Positions 59,597 to 64,000 of a stretch of 64,000 nucleotides of DNA are shown here, piece after piece. Every line of letters starts with the position of its first letter. Within the stretch, counting starts at the first letter, position 1. The position numbers were made by a program, and so were the translations under genes. The notes beneath the pieces are model-generated. The model saw only the letters and a list, made by a program, of their open reading frames with translations. It was not told where the DNA came from and ran no database searches. The DNA comes from Sabethes cyaneus (Eukaryota > Arthropoda > Insecta > Diptera > Culicidae). The DNA lies in the NCBI RefSeq assembly GCF_943734655.1, contig NC_071353.1, positions 144,938,043 through 145,002,042 of the forward strand, in the 5' to 3' direction.

Positions 59597-60689
59597 AAGT
59601 GAATTATTCATTTCTGTGCGCTCGTTTTACGAAGTTGTTTCCTTCTGCGTCATGGGAGGGGTGCGTCCGTCCGGGAAGTTGCCCGTCTGCCGCCGGCGCC
59701 CGCGGGAGCGGGGGATGTGAAAACAGGAGATGTGAAAGTAAGCAGAAGTTATGTTGGCTTACATTTTACAGCACTAAATTGGATTGAAATTGAGCCCAAA
59801 AAGTGCGGTCCTCTCCATTTCGCTGTGTGTTGTGTAATGGATTTTGAACGAGTTCCTTGACTGTTTACGTTTAATCTTTGTTTCGTTGAGGTGTGGTAAA
59901 TTTATTAAATTTTGTTTGTAAAATAAATATGCTTTACTTTTATTACCCAATATTTTGAGAACGAATTCTTCGTTTATTACTGGGTAATATAAAATAGCAA
60001 AAATTGACTGTAATCTGTTTTTCGTCGCCGTAGTTTGTTGCCAAATAAACAACGTTTTATGACCAACCAGAAAACCCAAGCGTTGGGTCCAAAACGGGTT
60101 TAGGGCATGCAATATTCAACATCACACCTATTTAAATGAACTTCTACCGAGCTCTCTGTAATAAAAATTCAAACTACGAAAAGAAATAGGCAAAGGTAAA
60201 TAAATATCCTCGAAAGTGATCTCATTCTTCCGTTGGTCAACATTTGCGATACGATGACGTTATGCTCAGATCTCGTGTGGTGGCCAAACCAAAGAAGCTG
60301 TTATCCCGCAACGGTTTTCATACATTTCAATCGACATATTTAAATTGCGAAAGCCAAAGACATCCGAACCAGTCGTGTTTCTTTCCGTTCGAACCAGTTT
60401 AGGAAGATTTGCATAACGAGACAACATTTCCTTCCATGGCACTTAATCCTCTCTCGTACAAACACGATAATAATAATAATAAAAAACCGCACCAAATCAA
60501 GTTCATTGCTGCACTTTGCACAGGCGACCCGCGTTATCGCTCCTCTCGAGTCTCTTAAATCTTGAGCCAACATTATCCAAACACAATGCCAATTTATTTT
60601 TATACCCATCATTCACTCATTCGTTCGTTCGTTCGTTCGTTCGTTCGTACATTCATTCATTGTTTTCTTCTCTGCTCTTCTATTTGCAG
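59597..60689. other. Noncoding stretch ending in a strong splice acceptor
   Basis: TTCG microsatellite at about 60620-60648, then a pyrimidine-rich tract (TTTTCTTCTCTGCTCTTCTA) and TTTGCAG ending at 60689. Confidence 0.5.
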
Positions 60690-60861
60690 CGCGCGACCTG
60701 ATACGACGCGACATCGCCTGTGAGTCGCCGGATTCTGCGGCCAGAGAAAAGAAAAGGCATCGTTCAGTGTGATATAGTGTCCGGATACTCTAGCTGTGTG
60801 GAGTAGTAGTGGTGTAGTTTCGATTTGTGTGTGCAATTTTCCTGCCAGTGGAGTATATAGT

Positions 60862-60952
60862 ATGTGGACAATCAGATGCCGCGGTGGCGGCCCGGCAGTA
60901 ACGCCACTGCTGGTGCTGGTCGCCCTCAACGTGCTGGCCGTGCAGAGTCTCA
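60862..60952 (+). CDS. First coding exon of a secreted or membrane protein (signal peptide)
   Basis: The exon runs 60690-60952; coding starts at ATG 60862 with A at -3. Thirty codons and one extra base precede a GTAAGT donor at 60953. The peptide begins MWTIRCRGGGPAVT, followed by a hydrophobic core PLLVLVALNVLAV and then QSL, a standard signal peptide with a likely cleavage near AVQS. The acceptor with a long pyrimidine tract at 60689 makes this an internal exon. Phase is 1 at the donor. No downstream exon is recognisable to 64000, so the next intron is at least 3 kb. Long-intron dipteran genes for cell-surface proteins often have this layout, but the family cannot be told from 30 residues. 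Alternative: chance frame in a noncoding exon. Confidence 0.55.
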
Positions 60953-61107
60953 GTAAGTAGAACGGATTTTTTTTTGTAAAACGTTAGCTTGTTTTTTCTA
61001 TCCAACCGATAAAGGATTAATGTAGTGGCTTATTAATCCTGTTATACTGTTAAATGATAACCGAAATCAGTGAATTCAGTTGCAAATCGCCTCTAGGATT
61101 GCAACCA

Positions 61108-61303
61108 GTGATGGTCAAACTGCGGCCCGCGGGCCGCATGCGTTTCTTAATTATGGTCCTTGCGGCCCGCGGACTGGTTTGATGGATGGTGGACGGGAAC
61201 TACAGGTTGAATTTATTAATGTCAGAGGTCATTTCGGGTCGCGGATCTATTGAGGAGATCTGATTTAGCCCGCATTATGCTTATACCGTGGTCACCATTG
61301 GTC
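61108..61303 (+). mobile_element. hAT-like end fragment
   Basis: CAGTGATGGTCAAACTGCGG, then CCCGCGGGCCGCATG, resembles the common hAT terminus. A weak counterpart (GTGGTCACCATTG) ends at about 61303 but no 8-bp duplication matches. Confidence 0.45.
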
Positions 61304-61611
61304 TAGACAATATGGTAGATTTGATTTCTCATTCGGAAGACTTCGTGTTTCTTTCAGTATTTACAATAAATGGAGATAATCAACAAACTGTTAAAATCTA
61401 CATGAAAGGTACGTTTGTCTGCAGCGGCACAGATAATGATCAAACTGATATCTGTGCTAGTAAAATAGCTCATTTTCTTAGCAAATGTACTGAAAATGAA
61501 AAAAATAAGCCGTGGCAGTTTCCTTTATTGGACTCGATGCGTGGAAGATATTCCGATCGATTGGTGTTAAAATATTAAAAATCAATCAGGAAATCGCTGA
61601 GTAATTAGTTG

Positions 61612-62140
61612 TCGTAGCTACCTATTGCACCCCCCTTCCTTTCCACTCTTTTCCGCATTTCAAGGTCATGACTAAAATCACGAGGTTTGGTCAAATTTTC
61701 ACAGGAACGGGGCCTTCCCCCGAAGCCCCGTGCTGAGAATCGCGGCTAACACGCTGACAGACGAACAGCGTTCACACGCAGTACCTTGTAAGTCGCAAGG
61801 GCCTGCATAGTGTCGTCGTCCCGCCAGTAAATACAAAGTTAGATTAAACTTCTCGGTCGGTGGTTTCTACGGTAGGTTGAGGAAGAGGCACAATTTGTGT
61901 CTAAAAATAGCTCAACCCATGTCGCTACATTAATAAGGGGGGTTGTGCAGTCTCCTGTGGTTCATAGGTACACGGGTACCAACGAGCCACAGGCCCAGGC
62001 GGGTGTTGTTCTCAGATTATAGCTTGGTTCGACCCATGCACCTTCCAGCATTGGACAAAAGGTAGGAATCACAACGACAACTTGTTAAGCGTAGCTACCT
62101 ATAGACCCCCCCTTCCTTTCCACTCTTTCCCCTCCATTCC
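61612..62140. repeat. Two direct repeats of about 50 bp around a retroelement-like segment
   Basis: GTAGCTACCTATTGCACCCC at about 61613 and GTAGCTACCTATAGACCCCC at about 62090 both continue CCCTTCCTTTCCACTCTTT. The segment between has ACGGGTACCAACGAGCCACA and looks like a LINE or SINE 3' region, unclassified. Confidence 0.5.
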
Positions 62141-62980
62141 CAAAAAAGACTTCTTCATCACTTTCCCTTACCGTCCCTTCATCAATTGTAGAACCATCGT
62201 TTCGAAAAATATCTCTAACTTGAACAATCAGAAACAGCTACAAGATCAGATATTATCGATGACCTTCGCTATTCAGAAAGACAGAAAAGTGTTTAAATAT
62301 TTTAAATTTGTAACGTACGCAGCGTTCAATCCCCGAGAGCCGATCCCCAGGAATCTTTTATTCAATTTCAGATCACAGTAAAGCAACTTTATGATCATCA
62401 TGAAGCAGCCTATTTATCAGATCATCCCAACAATCCGATGTTGGTGATGGTGCTGATTGATAAATAAAACATTCGGCTAACTACAAGCTAGATTCGGTCC
62501 GGTACAAACGGGAGAAAATAGGAACGCCGCTAGAAGTCTTCATGGATTTCATGAACAACATTGCGTCTTAGGTGTCGAAAGTTTCTGAGTTATTTGGTCT
62601 CGGCTTAAGCGAATTTCCGGCTTCCGAAAACGATAAGCCAACGAGAAAGGAATTCGCAAACGTTTGCAGTTCCGCTCCGAGCAAAACCTAGTCCTCGAAG
62701 CAGGCAAAGATGCTCAAGCTATACTGACTCTGCAAGCAGACGGACGACAACTTTTTTATCAACGACTTCAAAAACCTTTGCGACGCAAGTCGGTTGAAGA
62801 CGGCAGGACGGTAATAACGACAGCAAAAGTCCATGCAATTTTAAAGTTCGTCGTTAAAGCTCTAACGTCGACAGTTGTCATCTTGCGAAGAAGTCTGTTA
62901 TTAACGCGTTGAACGCGAGGGGAGTTCACGAGCCTCTAGTCGACACATGGACAAGCAAGCAATGTGAGACAAACAATGCC
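62141..62980. other. Noncoding, nothing recognised
   Basis: Open frames at 62082-62381 and 62664-62912 have no family motif. Confidence 0.4.
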
Positions 62981-63215
62981 TATAAAAGCATAACTGTCCC
63001 ATATGGAAAAACATGAAGCGTGAGAAAATGAGATTGAAAGTGGCTGACTGATTTATATGTTGTGCGTCATTATACAAGAATTATTTTACTTTATTCGACA
63101 AAAACACCACGTTACACTAGTAATTGAACTATCCACAAAAATTTTGTGGTATTATTTAACACCAATGCAATATTTTTTTTAAAATTTCGAAGATGGGACA
63201 GGTATGCTTTTATTT
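62981..63215. mobile_element. MITE with AAGCATAACTGTCCCAT ends
   Basis: TATAAAAGCATAACTGTCCC at the left is mirrored by GGGACAGGTATGCTTTTATT ending near 63215. Confidence 0.65.
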
Positions 63216-63256
63216 ACAAGCGCCAGTTGCTAAATAAAAGCATGTCTGTCCCATAT
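63191..63256. repeat. 66-base hairpin at the junction of two MITE ends
   Basis: ATGGGACAGGTATGCTTTTA pairs with TAAAAGCATGTCTGTCCCAT around a 14-base loop. It forms where one copy's right end abuts another's left end; a third end, again with GGGACAGTTATGCTTTTATT, lies at 63917-63936. Confidence 0.75.
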
Positions 63257-63955
63257 TTTTTTCAATTTTTGCCAGTACATAGTGAAAAATAGTTTCTACG
63301 CCAAAGTATGCGCTACAGAAACGCTCCTATAATATGCCAAGATCTCAAGGTCGTGATTAAAGAAGACAAGAAAGCCGTCGCGGTGTTGTACATAAAGTCG
63401 TCGATCTTTTTCGAACCAGTAATGCTGGCTTCGTAATCACAAATTATAAATCCTAACCAAGGCTATACCTCGAAGATATTTGAGAAATAATATTCAAAAA
63501 GAGCAGCCTTGCTGTTAACAGCAAACTTGATGAAGTTCGAGTTTCGAACTTCAAGTATGTGCTACTGTTGAAAAAACAGCACAAGATATTGTTTTGAAAA
63601 CTTTTCAATCGAAATAAAACATCACCATAAAGGATATCGTGGAATCAAAACGAAGAGAAAAGCTGCTCTATTAAATACTCTTTTCCCTGACACCGCTGAA
63701 GAAAATTGTGCCAGTGAAAGCTTTGCCGATCAAGAAAAGATTGTGGTCGAACATTGAAATGAACTTCGAAACAAACTTACTGTCATATTTCTTTTTTTTG
63801 TTAAGTTTTTATCCTATTCAGGTGGAAATTAAAAGAATATTGTTTTATCAAAGCTATAATGCCTTATGGTTGCCTCAGCTGGCAGAAAAAAATGTTTATA
63901 TGGACAATATTATTATGGGACAGTTATGCTTTTATTTTTCGTATGGGACAGTTCA
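63257..63955. mobile_element. Second element of the GGGACAG family
   Basis: Bounded by the left end in the hairpin (about 63217) and inverted GGGACAG ends at 63917-63955. The interior is noncoding. Confidence 0.5.
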
Positions 63956-64000
63956 GGTTTGATATTTTTTGGAAAAATTTTCGAACAAAGTCCGTCTAAA

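Noticed and set aside
59244..59720. 158-codon frame as a coding exon
   Set aside because: Open across a GTAAGT donor, GC-rich low complexity, no motif; kept only as a possible UTR exon.
62664..62912. 82-codon frame as a gene
   Set aside because: No recognisable family, no promoter or splice context.

Overview
This is eukaryotic nuclear DNA, almost certainly from a dipteran insect and most likely a mosquito. The evidence is an insect-type adenosylhomocysteinase gene with short GT-AG introns, a eukaryotic tRNA-Pro gene, and long AT-rich stretches packed with nested transposons. The transposons are mostly TA-target MITEs, Tc1/mariner, pogo-like, hAT and piggyBac-like elements, broken non-LTR retrotransposons and a tRNA-derived SINE. 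The mosquito assignment is inference from the mixture of repeats; no species name can be read from the window.

Gene content is low. Bases 3802-3873 are a tRNA-Pro(AGG) gene. Bases 4204-5789 (minus strand) hold a complete three-exon S-adenosylhomocysteine hydrolase gene encoding 432 residues with every catalytic residue present. At 60690-60952 (plus strand) there is a probable internal exon that carries the end of a 5' UTR, a start codon and a signal peptide, and then splices onward beyond the window. TE-poor, GC-richer islands upstream (21.6-24.9, 33.9-35.4, 42.0-44.1, 50.6-52.2 and 58.5-60.7 kb) could be the promoter, noncoding exons and intronic control regions of that gene. If so, its first intron would be tens of kilobases long and most of the window would be intron.

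Everything else is repeat. 1-0.9 kb: LINE reverse transcriptase broken by an element with a 9-bp target duplication. 6.1-9.2 kb: nested TA-flanked elements. 9.4-13.1 kb: two near-identical 1245-bp copies in opposite orientation, one inserted inside an older copy. 14-20.3 kb: foldback elements and a 3.1-kb hAT-like element. 25.6-30.2 kb: mariner, solo LTR, LINE, Tc1 and a 1.47-kb palindrome. 30.4-33.1 kb: four MITEs. 35.4-41.6 kb: a 142-bp tandem repeat block with a 573-bp higher-order period, interrupted by a piggyBac-like MITE and flanked by a 103-bp direct repeat. 44.8-49.4 kb: foldbacks, SINE, mariner and pogo-like elements. 52.4-58 kb: three head-on LINE remnants interrupted by retroposed insertions.

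Several insertions could be verified from the sequence alone, because removing the insert and one target copy restores either an interrupted reading frame or a sibling repeat. I found no convincing undescribed multi-gene system. The most unusual items are the nested foldback family, the higher-order repeat, the large palindrome, the direct repeats that bracket repeat blocks, and a stop-free intron with a length divisible by three in the hydrolase gene.
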